NCBI RefSeq assembly: GCF_016907085.1
Contig: NZ_JAFBBJ010000001.1
Span: 992,001 to 1,056,000, forward strand
DNA length: 64,000 bases
Reading direction: 5' to 3'
Origin: Clavibacter michiganensis
Lineage (GTDB): Bacteria; Actinomycetota; Actinomycetes; Actinomycetales; Microbacteriaceae
Positions 1-8,311 of this stretch are shown piece by piece. The notes under the pieces were generated by a model, which was not told the origin of the DNA, did no database searches, and saw nothing but the letters and a program-made list of their open reading frames with translations. A program made the position numbers and the translations under genes. Within the stretch, counting starts at the first letter, position 1. The number at the start of each line of letters is the position of its first letter.

Positions 1-114
1 CGCCTCGGGGGCGACGAGCCCGACCGTGACGCCGAGGATCACCGCGACGATGACGGCGATGTAGAGGTAGTGCTGGCGGTCCAGGCGACGGAGCGCGGCG
101 ATGGGGTTGGTCAT
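1..114 (-). CDS. dctA: C4-dicarboxylate:cation symporter, N-terminal fragment (DctA-type)
   Basis: Only the first 38 codons lie in the window; the gene runs off the left edge. Reading the complement from ATG at 114 gives a short basic N-terminus (residues 1-13) and then a hydrophobic helix ending VGLVAPEA. The layout (basic start, LYIAVIVAVILG-like helix, G...P-E) matches the start of Na+/H+:dicarboxylate symporters of the DAACS family, which import succinate, fumarate and malate. An AAGGA ribosome site sits 8 nt upstream. It is transcribed away from a DcuS/DctS-like sensor kinase at 256, the usual partner of such a transporter, and this context is half of the argument. Another member of the same symporter family (glutamate/aspartate) cannot be excluded. 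Confidence 0.6.
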   Translation of the reverse strand, partial: MTNPIAALRRLDRQHYLYIAVIVAVILGVTVGLVAPEA

Positions 115-210
115 GGGACGTCCTTGTCTCGTGAGCGGCGCCCGCGCACGGGTGCGCAAGGCGGTCCTCGACAGGATGGCCCACGCGCGGGAGCGCTCCG
201 GCGTTGTGTT

Positions 211-216
211 CATAAT
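211..216 (+). promoter_or_regulatory. -10-like element CATAAT in the transporter/kinase divergent region
   Basis: CATAAT lies 39 nt before the kinase ATG in the 141-nt divergent intergenic region. It is the only A+T-rich hexamer there. No convincing -35 was found, and no operator repeat for the response regulator could be identified by eye. Confidence 0.35.
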
Positions 217-255
217 GTTCCTGCCGGGTGCCGGCCGCGGACGCGAGGGGGCAGC

Positions 256-1980
256 ATGGCGCGACGCGCGCTCGCCGACCGCATCCGCTCCTCCCGCGTC
301 GGCCTCCCCCGTGGCATCGCGGCCCGTCTGCTGGTGGTCCAGCTCGCGGTCCTGCTCCTCGTCGCCGTCGTCGCCACCGCGGCGCTGTGGTCCGACTCCC
401 GGCAGCGCGCCGAGCAGGCCGCCGCGGATCGGAGCCTGGCCGTCGCGACGACCGTGGCCGACTCGCCGCGGGTGGCGGAGGGCCTCGCGTCCGCGGATCC
501 CACGGCCGCCCTCCTCGACTACTCGCTGGACGTGACGCGCGACACCGGGGTCGACTTCGTCACGATCATGGACCGCGACACCGTGCGCGTCACGCACCCC
601 GACCTCGACGAGATCGGCCGCAGGTACCTCGGCACCACGGGCCCGGCGCTCGCCGGCCGGTCGCTGACCGAGACGTTCACGGGGACGCTGGGGCCGAGCG
701 TCCGCGCGGTCGTGCCCGTGCGCGACGCGGACGGCGGCATCGTCGGGCTGGTCGCGGCCGGCGTCACCGTCGACCGCGTCACCGAGGTGCTGGGCGCCAG
801 GATCCCCGGGCTCGTCGGCACGGTCGGGGCGCTCGCGCTCCTGCTCGCCGCCGGGGCCGTGCTCCTCAGCCGATCGCTCGAGCGGACGACGTGGGGGCTC
901 GGCCCCGAGGAGATGGCGCGCATGCTCGCGTACTACGAGTCGGTGCTGCACTCGGTCGGCGAGGGGATCGTGCTCGTCGACCGCGACCGGCGGCTCGTGC
1001 TCCACAACGACCAGGCGGCCGAGCTGCTCGACCTCGAGCTGGATCCCGCGGCCGGCCCCGTCGAGGTCCGGGCGCTCGGGCTGCCGCCCGCGATCGAGCG
1101 GCTGCTGCTCGAGGGGTCGACGGCCGACGAGGTCGTGCACCTGCCCAGCGGGCGCGTGCTCGTCGTGACGCAGCGGCCGGCGCTGCCGACGGGACGCACG
1201 GGCAGCGCCGCGCGGCTCGGGACGGTGACGACGCTGCGCGACCGGACGGAGATCCAGCGCCTGTCGGGCGAGCTCGCGACGCTGCGGACCCTCTCGGACG
1301 CCATGCGGGCGCAGACCCACGAGTTCGCCAACCGGCTGCACACGATCGTCTCGCTCATCGAGCTGGAGCGGACGCGCGAGGCGCTGGCGCTCGCGGCATC
1401 CGAGCTCGAGACGGACCGGCGCGCGTCGGAGGGCGGGCTGGCGGCGGACGCGGATCCCGTCGTGCGCGCCCTCGTGCGCGGCAAGACGGCGCAGGCGGCC
1501 GAGCGCGGCGTGGAGCTGTCCGTGCGCGTGGCCGACGGCACGGGCGATCCGGGCGTGCCCGCGACCGAGCTCGTGACGATCGTCGGGAACCTGGTGGACA
1601 ACGCGATCGACGCGGCGGCCGACCCGTCCGTCGCCACGGCGCGCGGGGACGACCGCGGGCGGGTCGAGCTGTCGCTGTCGCGCACGGAGGCGGGCGCGCT
1701 CGTCGTCGAGGTGGCGGACGACGGTCCGGGCGTGGATCCCGCGGTCCGGCCGCGCGTGCTGGAGTTCGGGGTCACGACCAAGACGGGCGACGCGGGACCA
1801 CGCGGCGTGGGCCTCGCGCTCGTGGCGCGCTCGGCCGCGCGGCTCGGCGGACGGGTCGAGGTGGGCGACGCGGACGCTCCGCTGGGCGGGGCGCGCGTGC
1901 GGGTCGTGCTGCCCGCGGATCCGGCCGCCGCCCGGGGAGCCGGCCGCGCCGACGCGCTCGACGGCGGGGTCCGCGCGTGA
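256..1980 (+). CDS. CitA/DcuS-family sensor histidine kinase
   Basis: Membrane sensor of a two-component system, 574 aa from ATG 256; the open frame reaches back to 70 but its extra 62 residues are low-complexity and unlike the family. Transmembrane helices at about residues 22-45 and 184-205 flank an extracytoplasmic Cache-like ligand domain. A PAS domain follows (about 222-330), then the phosphoacceptor block with RAQTHEFANRL (His355), an N-box (GNLVDNAIDAA), a G1 box (DDGPG) and a G2 box (GVGLALV). The THEFxNxLH form of the H-box is characteristic of the citrate/C4-dicarboxylate sensor family. It overlaps the response regulator by GTGA and is divergent from the dicarboxylate transporter, so external C4-dicarboxylate or citrate is the likely signal (inference). 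Confidence 0.88.
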   Translation: MARRALADRIRSSRVGLPRGIAARLLVVQLAVLLLVAVVATAALWSDSRQRAEQAAADRSLAVATTVADSPRVAEGLASADPTAALLDYSLDVTRDTGVDFVTIMDRDTVRVTHPDLDEIGRRYLGTTGPALAGRSLTETFTGTLGPSVRAVVPVRDADGGIVGLVAAGVTVDRVTEVLGARIPGLVGTVGALALLLAAGAVLLSRSLERTTWGLGPEEMARMLAYYESVLHSVGEGIVLVDRDRRLVLHNDQAAELLDLELDPAAGPVEVRALGLPPAIERLLLEGSTADEVVHLPSGRVLVVTQRPALPTGRTGSAARLGTVTTLRDRTEIQRLSGELATLRTLSDAMRAQTHEFANRLHTIVSLIELERTREALALAASELETDRRASEGGLAADADPVVRALVRGKTAQAAERGVELSVRVADGTGDPGVPATELVTIVGNLVDNAIDAAADPSVATARGDDRGRVELSLSRTEAGALVVEVADDGPGVDPAVRPRVLEFGVTTKTGDAGPRGVGLALVARSAARLGGRVEVGDADAPLGGARVRVVLPADPAAARGAGRADALDGGVRA

Positions 1981-2678
1981 TCCGCGTGCTGGTCGTCGAC
2001 GACGACGCGCTGACCGCGGAGGCGCACGCCCTCTACGTCGGCCGGCTCGACGGCTTCGAGGTCGCGGGTCTCGCGCACACGGGCGGCGAGGCGCTGCGGC
2101 TCGTGGCGGAGGCCGGACCCGACGGGATCGACCTGGTGCTGCTCGACATGACGCTGCCCGACATGCACGGCCTCGAGGTGTGCCGCCGCCTGCGGGCCGC
2201 CGGTCGCGCGACCGACGTGGTGGCCGTGACCGCGGTGCGCGACCAGGCCGTCGTGCGGAGCTCGGTGACGGCCGGCATCGTGCAGTACCTCATCAAGCCG
2301 TTCACGTTCGCGGCCTTCGCGGAGAAGATGGCGGCGTACGTCGGCTACCGCGAGGGGCTCGGCGCGGGCAGCGGGAGCACCACGCAGCTGCAGGTGGATC
2401 GGGCGCTCGCGGCGCTGCGCTCCCCCGCGTCGGACGCGCGGCTGCCCAAGGGCATGTCGGCGGAGACGCTCGACCTGGTGCGCGGGATCGCGCGGGGCGA
2501 CGCGCCCGCGACCGCCGCCGAGGGCGTCTCGGCGGCGGAGGTGTCGGGCGCGCTCGACGTGTCTCGCGTGACCGCGCGCCGGTACCTCGAATACCTCGCG
2601 GACGTCGGCCAGGTGGAGCGGGTGCCGCGCTACGGGACGCCCGGCCGACCCGAGCTCGGGTACCGCTGGACGAGCTGA
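1977..2678 (+). CDS. response regulator, CitB/DcuR family
   Basis: 233-aa partner of the upstream kinase, starting at GTG 1977, which overlaps the kinase TGA (translational coupling). The receiver domain (about 1-120) has the acidic triad DDD near residues 8-10, phosphoacceptor Asp57 in LLDMTLPD, and the Lys of YLIKPF. The C-terminal part (about 160-233) carries a helix-turn-helix with SAAEVSGALDVSRVTARRYLE, as in DcuR/CitB regulators, which bind DNA through a C-terminal HTH rather than a LuxR or OmpR domain. The predicted target is the divergent transporter gene at 1-114; this is inferred from the layout only. Confidence 0.87.
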   Translation: MIRVLVVDDDALTAEAHALYVGRLDGFEVAGLAHTGGEALRLVAEAGPDGIDLVLLDMTLPDMHGLEVCRRLRAAGRATDVVAVTAVRDQAVVRSSVTAGIVQYLIKPFTFAAFAEKMAAYVGYREGLGAGSGSTTQLQVDRALAALRSPASDARLPKGMSAETLDLVRGIARGDAPATAAEGVSAAEVSGALDVSRVTARRYLEYLADVGQVERVPRYGTPGRPELGYRWTS

Positions 2679-2771
2679 CGCACCGTACGGCACGAGACGG
2701 GGTCACGCCACCCGGCGCCGGATCCCGACCCGGCCCGTGACGATGTCGCCGCCCCGTGCGAGTCTCGGGTC

Positions 2772-3818
2772 ATGAGACGCACCATCCTCCCGCCGTACCT
2801 GCTGACCCGCCTCGCCGAGGCCGACCCCGACCGCATGGCCGCCGCCCGCCAGGCCGCCCGCCGCGCCCTCCGCGACCAGGGGCCGCTCATCCACGACCGT
2901 CGCGGGACGGGCGCCGCGCCGGACGCGTCGGCGCTCGCCGAGCGGGACCCGTCGGGGATCCACCGCACCATCTCGGACGCGGGGAACCGCGAGGAGCTCC
3001 CGGGCCGCGCGGTGCGGGTCGAGGGCGCGCCCGACACGGGCGACGCCCAGGTCGACGAGGCCTACGTGGGGCTCGGCGCCACGTACGCGCTCTTCTCCGA
3101 GGTGTACGGCCGCGAGTCGCTCGACGACCGCGGCCTGCCGCTGCTCGCGACCGTGCACTACGGCGAGGAGTACGACAACGCCTTCTGGGACGGCACCCGC
3201 ATGGTCTTCGGCGACGGGGACGGCGAGGTGTTCGCGCCCTTCACGCGGTCGCTCACGGTCATCGGGCACGAGCTGACCCACGGGGTCACCGAGCTGACGC
3301 TCGGCCTCGTCTACCAGGGGCAGTCGGGCGCGCTCAACGAGTCCATCTCCGACGTGTTCGGCGTGCTCGTGGAGCAGCACGCGCTCGGGCAGACGGCTGC
3401 CGAGGCCACGTGGCTCGTCGGGCCGGAGCTGTTCCTGGAGCGATCGACGGGGCTCGCGCTCCGCTCCATGCGCGCGCCCGGCACCGCGTACGACGACGAC
3501 GTGCTCGGGAAGGACCCGCAGCCCGGCCACATGGACGACTACGTGGAGACCCAGGAGGACAACGGCGGCGTCCACATCAACTCCGGGATCCCGAACCGCG
3601 CGTTCTTCCTGGCGGCCACCGGGATCGGCGGTGCGGCCTGGGAGGGCGCGGGCCGCGTCTGGTACGACGTGATCGAGTCGGGCGCCGTGCGGGCCGACGC
3701 GGATTTCCCGGCGTTCGCTCGGGCCACGGTCGACGCCGCGTCCGCGCGGTACGGTGAGGGCGCGTCCGAGGTCGCCGCGGTCCAGGCGGCGTGGGAGGGC
3801 GTCGGGATCGAGGTCTAG
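2772..3818 (+). CDS. protealysin-like M4 metallopeptidase
   Basis: Zinc endopeptidase of the thermolysin family (348 aa). HELTH at residues 166-170 gives two zinc ligands and the catalytic Glu167; Glu190 in GALNESISD is the third ligand; a HINSG segment near residue 267 fits the His that stabilises the transition state. There is no signal peptide and the propeptide is short (about 50 residues) with PPYLL near the start. These are hallmarks of protealysin-like proteases, in contrast to secreted thermolysins with propeptides of some 200 residues. The next gene, starting directly after its TAG, is a predicted emfourin inhibitor. A GAGTCT hexamer 6 nt before ATG suggests a leaderless transcript. 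Possible roles include intracellular or contact-dependent proteolysis, but none is shown here. Confidence 0.88.
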   Translation: MRRTILPPYLLTRLAEADPDRMAAARQAARRALRDQGPLIHDRRGTGAAPDASALAERDPSGIHRTISDAGNREELPGRAVRVEGAPDTGDAQVDEAYVGLGATYALFSEVYGRESLDDRGLPLLATVHYGEEYDNAFWDGTRMVFGDGDGEVFAPFTRSLTVIGHELTHGVTELTLGLVYQGQSGALNESISDVFGVLVEQHALGQTAAEATWLVGPELFLERSTGLALRSMRAPGTAYDDDVLGKDPQPGHMDDYVETQEDNGGVHINSGIPNRAFFLAATGIGGAAWEGAGRVWYDVIESGAVRADADFPAFARATVDAASARYGEGASEVAAVQAAWEGVGIEV

Positions 3819-4091
3819 GTGGAGATCGCCGTGTCGCGCACGGGCGGGATGGCGGGCATGACCCGCACCTGGTCAGTGCGCGTGGACGCCGGCGCGTCCG
3901 AGTGGGGCGAGCTCGTCGACGCCTGCCCCTGGGACGAGCCCGCCGTGCCCACGCCCGGCGCCGACCGCTTCGTGTACCTCGTGCGCGCGGGCGACCGCGA
4001 GGCGCGCCTCGGCGAGGCCGCGGTCGACGGTCCGTGGCGTCGGCTCGTCGACCGGGTGCGCGACGCGTCCCGTGAGAGCCTCGGAGGATGA
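3819..4091 (+). CDS. emfourin-like inhibitor of the adjacent M4 protease
   Basis: 90-aa protein starting at GTG 3819, immediately after the protease stop codon. The N-terminal MEIAVSRTGGMAGMTRTW resembles the start of emfourin/protealin inhibitors (strand, then R-[ST]-G-G-x-A-G, then strand), and DRFVYLVRAGD fits the next strands. In Serratia the emfourin gene forms a two-gene operon with protealysin and its product is a tight slow-binding inhibitor. Length, order and zero spacing match that arrangement. Function is inferred from family and context. Its end overlaps the next ATG by ATGA. Confidence 0.7.
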   Translation: MEIAVSRTGGMAGMTRTWSVRVDAGASEWGELVDACPWDEPAVPTPGADRFVYLVRAGDREARLGEAAVDGPWRRLVDRVRDASRESLGG

Positions 4092-4948
4092 CGCCGCCTC
4101 CCTTCGACGACGACCGCTACGGACAGGACGTGCTCGCCGCCGGCTGGCGCGGGCCCGCGAAGAAGGCCCCGCGGCCGCAGGACGCGACGCGCGACCTCGT
4201 GGTCGAGGAGCTGTCGAGCGGGTTCTGCGGCGCCATCGTGCGCGTCGAGTCCGGCATGGTCGTGCTCGAGGACTTCCGTCGGAAGCAGCGCACGTTCCCG
4301 CTCGGCGGGTCCTTCCTGCTCGAGGGCGAGCCGGTGGCGCTCCGCGTCCCGCGCGCCGCTCCCGCCGGCCCCGCGCGCACGGCCTCCGGATCGCTCGCGG
4401 TCTCCGACCGGCAGGCCCGCGTGGCGCTGCCCAGCCGGATCTTCGTGGAGGGCCGGCACGACGCCGAGCTCGTGGAGAAGGTGTGGGGCGAGGACCTCCG
4501 GATCGAGGGCGTCGTCGTCGAGTACCTCGAGGGCGTCGACCACCTCGACGAGGAGCTCGACCGCTTCCGCCCCGGGAAGGGCCGCCGCGTGGGCGTGCTC
4601 GTCGACCACCTCGTGAAGGGATCCAAGGAGAGCCGGATCGCCGAGGCCGTCGCCCGCGGGCCGCACCGCGCGCACGCGCTCGTGGTGGGGCACCCCTACG
4701 TCGACGTCTGGCAGTCCGTGAAGCCCGGGCGCCTCGGCCTCCGCGAGTGGCCCGTCATCCCGCGGAATGTGGAGTGGAAGCACGGCATCTGCGCGGCGCT
4801 CGGCTGGCCGCACGCGGAGCAGGCGGACATCGCGCGGGCGTGGCAGCGGATCCTCGGGCAGGTGCGCTCGTACCAGGACCTGGAGCCCGCGCTCCTCGGC
4901 CGCGTGGAGCAGCTCATCGACTTCGTGACGGACCCCGCGGGACGCTAG
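4088..4948 (+). CDS. DUF3097 family protein
   Basis: 286-aa soluble protein of an actinobacterial family of unknown function. After a disordered start comes a small beta domain (VVEELSSGFCGAIVRVESG, about residues 38-95). The second half opens with RIFVEGRHDAELVEKVWG (about residue 118) and contains GVLVDHLVKGSKES and VVGHPYVDVWQSVKP. An E-G-x-x-D start and a later D-H acidic pair recall a TOPRIM-like fold, so a nucleic-acid role is possible but unproven. It is coupled by ATGA to the emfourin gene, so three proteins share one transcript. Family assignment is from recalled conserved segments. Confidence 0.78.
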   Translation: MTPPPFDDDRYGQDVLAAGWRGPAKKAPRPQDATRDLVVEELSSGFCGAIVRVESGMVVLEDFRRKQRTFPLGGSFLLEGEPVALRVPRAAPAGPARTASGSLAVSDRQARVALPSRIFVEGRHDAELVEKVWGEDLRIEGVVVEYLEGVDHLDEELDRFRPGKGRRVGVLVDHLVKGSKESRIAEAVARGPHRAHALVVGHPYVDVWQSVKPGRLGLREWPVIPRNVEWKHGICAALGWPHAEQADIARAWQRILGQVRSYQDLEPALLGRVEQLIDFVTDPAGR

Positions 4949-4969
4949 CGCGCGGACGGCGGCGCGCGA

Positions 4970-6043
4970 TCAGGCGGGCGCCGCCGCCGTGTCGCCGATC
5001 CGCACGCGCACCGGCAGCACGACGTCGGATGGCGTCCGGCCCGCGAGCAGCTCGCCGACCATGCGCCCGGCGCGCACGCCGCGGTCGTGCAGCGGCTGCT
5101 CCACGGTCGTGAGACGGCGCTCGAGCCACGGCAGGTGCGCGCCGTCGAAGCCCGTGACCGTGAGGTCCTCCGGCACGCGCAGCCCGCGGGCGGCGGCGGC
5201 GCGGATGACGCTCGCGGCGAGCATGTCGTTCTGGGCGAGGATCGCCGTGGGCCGCGACGGCAGGTCGAGCAGCACGCCCGCGGCGCGCTCCCCCGCCTCC
5301 AGGTCGCGCCCGCCCGCCTCGACGCGCACGGCGTCGGGGAAGACGCTGCGCGCGGCGCGGAGGCGCTCGCGGATCGTGCGGTTGACGATCTCCTCGAGAC
5401 CGCGACCCACGGGCATCACGGGTCCGGGCGGGCCGTCCTCCTCGATCCGCGTGGTGCGCATCAGCACGGCGACGCGCCGGTGGCCGAGGGCGCGCACGTG
5501 GCGGGCGAGCTCGCCCATGCCGCGGGCGTCGTCGATGTCGACCACGGCGACGCCCTCGCCGTGCGGCCCTTCGACGCCCACCATGGGGATCCGGCGCGCG
5601 CGCAGCCCGGGCAGGAGCGCGTCCACCTCCTCGCCCCGGGTGAGGAAGACCACGGCGTCGACGGGCATGCCCTCGAGCAGGGGCGCGGATCCCTCGCGCG
5701 GCTCCCGCCGACCCGGCAGCAGCAGCTGTCCGACGTCGAGGTCGTCGAGCGCCTCGCTGAGTCCGGCCATGGTCGCCAGCGCGACCGGGTTCTGGAACGC
5801 GCGGCGGATGCTGCCCGCGACGACGACCCCGACGATGCCGGTCCGGCCGCTCTTCAGGGACCTGGCCGTGGGATCCGGCCCCGCGTAGCCGATGCTGGCC
5901 GCGGCGCGCAGGATCCGGGCGCGGGTGGCGGGCGTGATCGAGCCGGTGCTGCGGTACGCGAGCGACGCCGTGGAGGTGGAGACGCCCGCGAGGGCGGCCA
6001 CGTCGGCGAGGGTCACGGAGGCACGCGGCGAGTTCCTCCTCAT
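4970..6043 (-). CDS. LacI-family transcriptional repressor
   Basis: 357-aa regulator. The N-terminal HTH reads VTLADVAALAGVSTSTASLAYRS, with the LacI hinge region RILRAAASIGYAGPDPTARSL following; the rest is a periplasmic-binding-protein-like effector domain (about residues 65-345) with PTAILAQNDMLAASVIRAA and TVTGFDG. The start at 6043 is chosen because the HTH begins 10 residues later; the open frame extends further without family similarity. TAGGGT lies 7 nt before ATG, implying a leaderless mRNA. It is divergent from the ABC transporter operon at 6198-11874 and is its likely repressor. The effector is probably the transported solute or a breakdown product. Confidence 0.9.
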   Translation of the reverse strand: MRRNSPRASVTLADVAALAGVSTSTASLAYRSTGSITPATRARILRAAASIGYAGPDPTARSLKSGRTGIVGVVVAGSIRRAFQNPVALATMAGLSEALDDLDVGQLLLPGRREPREGSAPLLEGMPVDAVVFLTRGEEVDALLPGLRARRIPMVGVEGPHGEGVAVVDIDDARGMGELARHVRALGHRRVAVLMRTTRIEEDGPPGPVMPVGRGLEEIVNRTIRERLRAARSVFPDAVRVEAGGRDLEAGERAAGVLLDLPSRPTAILAQNDMLAASVIRAAAARGLRVPEDLTVTGFDGAHLPWLERRLTTVEQPLHDRGVRAGRMVGELLAGRTPSDVVLPVRVRIGDTAAAPA

Positions 6044-6050
6044 GCCGCCC

Positions 6051-6056
6051 ACCCTA
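6051..6056 (-). promoter_or_regulatory. -10 element TAGGGT of the LacI-type gene
   Basis: On the minus strand TAGGGT is followed by 7 nt and then ATG at 6043, the geometry of a leaderless transcript. Confidence 0.5.
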
Positions 6057-6146
6057 TTCACGGCCCGCTCCCCGGCAGGCCCGTTCGCCCTCGGGGACCG
6101 GGATCGCAACGTCCCGTTCACGTCCGGGCCACCGGAGGAACGCACC

Positions 6147-6162
6147 ATCGAAACGATGCGAT
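6147..6162. promoter_or_regulatory. candidate LacI-type operator upstream of the ABC operon
   Basis: ATCGAAACGATGCGAT is a 16-bp imperfect palindrome around a central CG with six of eight symmetric pairs, the usual design of LacI-family operators. An overlapping perfect 7-bp inverted repeat (CGATGCG at 6154-6160 and CGCATCG at 6164-6170) follows. Both lie in the divergent region between the repressor gene and the solute-binding-protein gene, 36-50 nt before the GTG at 6198. Confidence 0.5.
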
Positions 6163-6197
6163 CCGCATCGCTCCCCCAGCAGAAGGACACCCGACCC

Positions 6198-7364
6198 GTG
6201 ATCCCCCGCCGTTCCCTCCTCACCCTCGCCGCGGTCGCCGCCGCCGCGGTCTCGCTGGCCGGCTGCGCGCCGACCACGAGCACCGCCGCGCAGGCCCAGA
6301 ACCAGGCCGTCACCGACGCCTCGGGCTCCGTCCGCCTCTTCATCTCCGGAGACACCAACATCCAGAGCCTCTGGAACGACGGGATCATCCCCGCGTTCGA
6401 GAAGGCCAACCCCGGGGCGTCGGTCACGACGACCCTCGACCTGCACGGCGAGCACGACGCGCAGACCATGGCCACGCTCACGAGCTCCGTGCAGGCGGGT
6501 TCCGACCCGGGCTACGACCTCATCGACTCGGGCTTCATCCAGGCGGCCGGCTCGGCCGACCTCCTCGCGCCGGTCTCCTCCTCCACCATCCCCAACCTCG
6601 CGACCGTGCCGGATGCCACCGTGAAGGCGGGCAACGGCTTCGGGATCCCCTACCGCGCCTCCTCCGTGCTCCTCGCCTACGACTCCACCAAGGTGAGCAC
6701 GCCGCCGAAGTCGCTCGACGAGCTGCTGCAGTGGATCACCGACAACCCCGGCCAGTTCGCCTACAACTCCCCCTCCACCGGCGGATCCGGCGCCGCCTTC
6801 GTCACGAGCGTCCTCGACAAGTACGTCGACACGGACACCCGCGACAAGATGACGACGGGCTACGACCAGTCGCTCGAGGGCGCGTGGGACAAGGGCTTCG
6901 ACGAGCTGAAGAGCCTCGGCTCCTCCATGTACCAGGACGGCGTCTACCCCAACGGCAACAACCAGGTGCTCGACCTCCTCGGCACGGGCGCCATCGAGAT
7001 GGCCCCGGTCTGGAGCGACCAGGTCATCACCGCGCAGAAGACGGGCACGCTGCCGTCGACCGTGAAGTACACGCAGATCTCCAACCCGTCGTTCACGGGC
7101 AGCGCGTCGTACCTCGGCATCCCGAAGACCGCCACGCACCAGGACGTCGCGCAGAAGCTCGCCGACTACGTGCTCTCCGCCGAGGGACAGGCGGTCATCG
7201 CCTCGACGATCGCCGGCTACCCCGTCATCTCCCTCGACGACGTGCCCGCCGACCTGAAGGACACCTTCGCCGCGGCCGACCCGTCGACCCTGCGTCCCGG
7301 CTACTACAGCAAGATGGGCCAGGACATGTCGAACCTCTGGGACCAGAAGGTCCCCGGCCAGTGA
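6198..7364 (+). CDS. ABC transporter solute-binding lipoprotein
   Basis: 388-aa lipoprotein that captures the substrate outside the membrane. Start GTG 6198 is preferred: it has AGAAGGA 10 nt upstream and places IPRRSLL directly before the hydrophobic stretch and the lipobox LAGC. ATG 6156 would add 14 residues but lacks a well-spaced ribosome site. The mature part has the extended two-lobe layout of family-1 solute-binding proteins (SVRLFISGDTNIQSLWNDGIIPAFEKANPG at about residues 47-76 is the first strand-helix unit), nearest in style to iron(III)/thiamine/phosphonate/polyamine binders. The substrate cannot be read from the sequence; the operon's last gene suggests a phosphodiester. It overlaps the first permease by GTGA. 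Confidence 0.85.
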   Translation: MIPRRSLLTLAAVAAAAVSLAGCAPTTSTAAQAQNQAVTDASGSVRLFISGDTNIQSLWNDGIIPAFEKANPGASVTTTLDLHGEHDAQTMATLTSSVQAGSDPGYDLIDSGFIQAAGSADLLAPVSSSTIPNLATVPDATVKAGNGFGIPYRASSVLLAYDSTKVSTPPKSLDELLQWITDNPGQFAYNSPSTGGSGAAFVTSVLDKYVDTDTRDKMTTGYDQSLEGAWDKGFDELKSLGSSMYQDGVYPNGNNQVLDLLGTGAIEMAPVWSDQVITAQKTGTLPSTVKYTQISNPSFTGSASYLGIPKTATHQDVAQKLADYVLSAEGQAVIASTIAGYPVISLDDVPADLKDTFAAADPSTLRPGYYSKMGQDMSNLWDQKVPGQ

Positions 7365-8311
7365 CGGCCGTCCGGTCCGGGCTCCGCGCCCGGGCCGGTG
7401 CAGCGCGGCGGGTCTCCTCGGAGGCCCGCCGCGCCGGCATCGGCCTGGCGCTCGCGCTGCCGCCCGCCCTGCTGCTCGCGGTGTTCGTCGGGATCCCCGT
7501 CGTGCTCGCCATCGGGTTCAGCCTCGGCCACACGGGCGGGCTCAACAGCACCATCGCCTCCATCGGCCTCGGCACGCACACGGCGACCGAGTGGTGGGGC
7601 ACCCTCGACGCCTACGCGGACGTGTTCCGCGACCCGCGCTTCCTCCGCGACCTCGGCATGACGGTCGGCGTGACGGTGCTCTCCACGGTGATCGTGCTGG
7701 TCATGGCGGTCGCGATCGCCATCAACCTGCGCCTCCGCGGCGGCCGGCTCGCGACCCTGTTCGCGGGGCTCGCGGTGGTGCCGCTGTTCATCCCGGTGGT
7801 CATCGCCTCGTGGGCGATCCTCACCTTCTACTCGGGTGACGGCTTCGTGCGCACGGTGTTCGCGCTCGTGGGCCTCGAGGGGCCGACCTACGGGTACACC
7901 ACGGTGGCGGTGGTCATCGGATCCGTGTGGACCAGCCTGCCCTTCGCCACGCTCATGGCGACCTCGGGCGTCCAGGCCGTCCCGGACGCGATGATCGAGG
8001 CCGCGAAGGACGCGGGTGCGTCCACGCTCGCGATCATCACGCGGATCCTCGTGCCGCTCGCCGCCATCCCGCTCGTGATCGCCGCGACGTTCACGGCGAT
8101 CGGCGTGCTCGGCTCCTTCACGGTGCCGTACTTCACGGGCGCCAACGCGCCGAGCATGCTCGGCGTCGACATCTCGAAGTACTTCACGTCCTTCAACCAG
8201 CCGCAGCAGTCCATCGTGATGGCCGTCGTGGTGTTCGTGATGGCCTCCGGCATCGCGTTCCTCTACGTGCGCGCCAACTTCCGCTCCGCCAAGAAGGAGG
8301 GCCGCGTCTGA
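7361..8311 (+). CDS. ABC transporter permease (PotB/PhnT-like)
   Basis: 316-aa inner-membrane subunit from GTG 7361, overlapping the binding-protein stop. Six hydrophobic segments are visible, the first at about residues 27-48. The cytoplasmic EAA loop reads EAAKDAGASTLAIITRILVPLA (about residue 208), which contacts the ATPase. The length and large first periplasmic loop match the PotB/CysT-type permeases used with family-1 binding proteins. It overlaps the second permease by one base (TGATG), so the subunits are probably made in equal amounts. Confidence 0.85.
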   Translation: MTAVRSGLRARAGAARRVSSEARRAGIGLALALPPALLLAVFVGIPVVLAIGFSLGHTGGLNSTIASIGLGTHTATEWWGTLDAYADVFRDPRFLRDLGMTVGVTVLSTVIVLVMAVAIAINLRLRGGRLATLFAGLAVVPLFIPVVIASWAILTFYSGDGFVRTVFALVGLEGPTYGYTTVAVVIGSVWTSLPFATLMATSGVQAVPDAMIEAAKDAGASTLAIITRILVPLAAIPLVIAATFTAIGVLGSFTVPYFTGANAPSMLGVDISKYFTSFNQPQQSIVMAVVVFVMASGIAFLYVRANFRSAKKEGRV

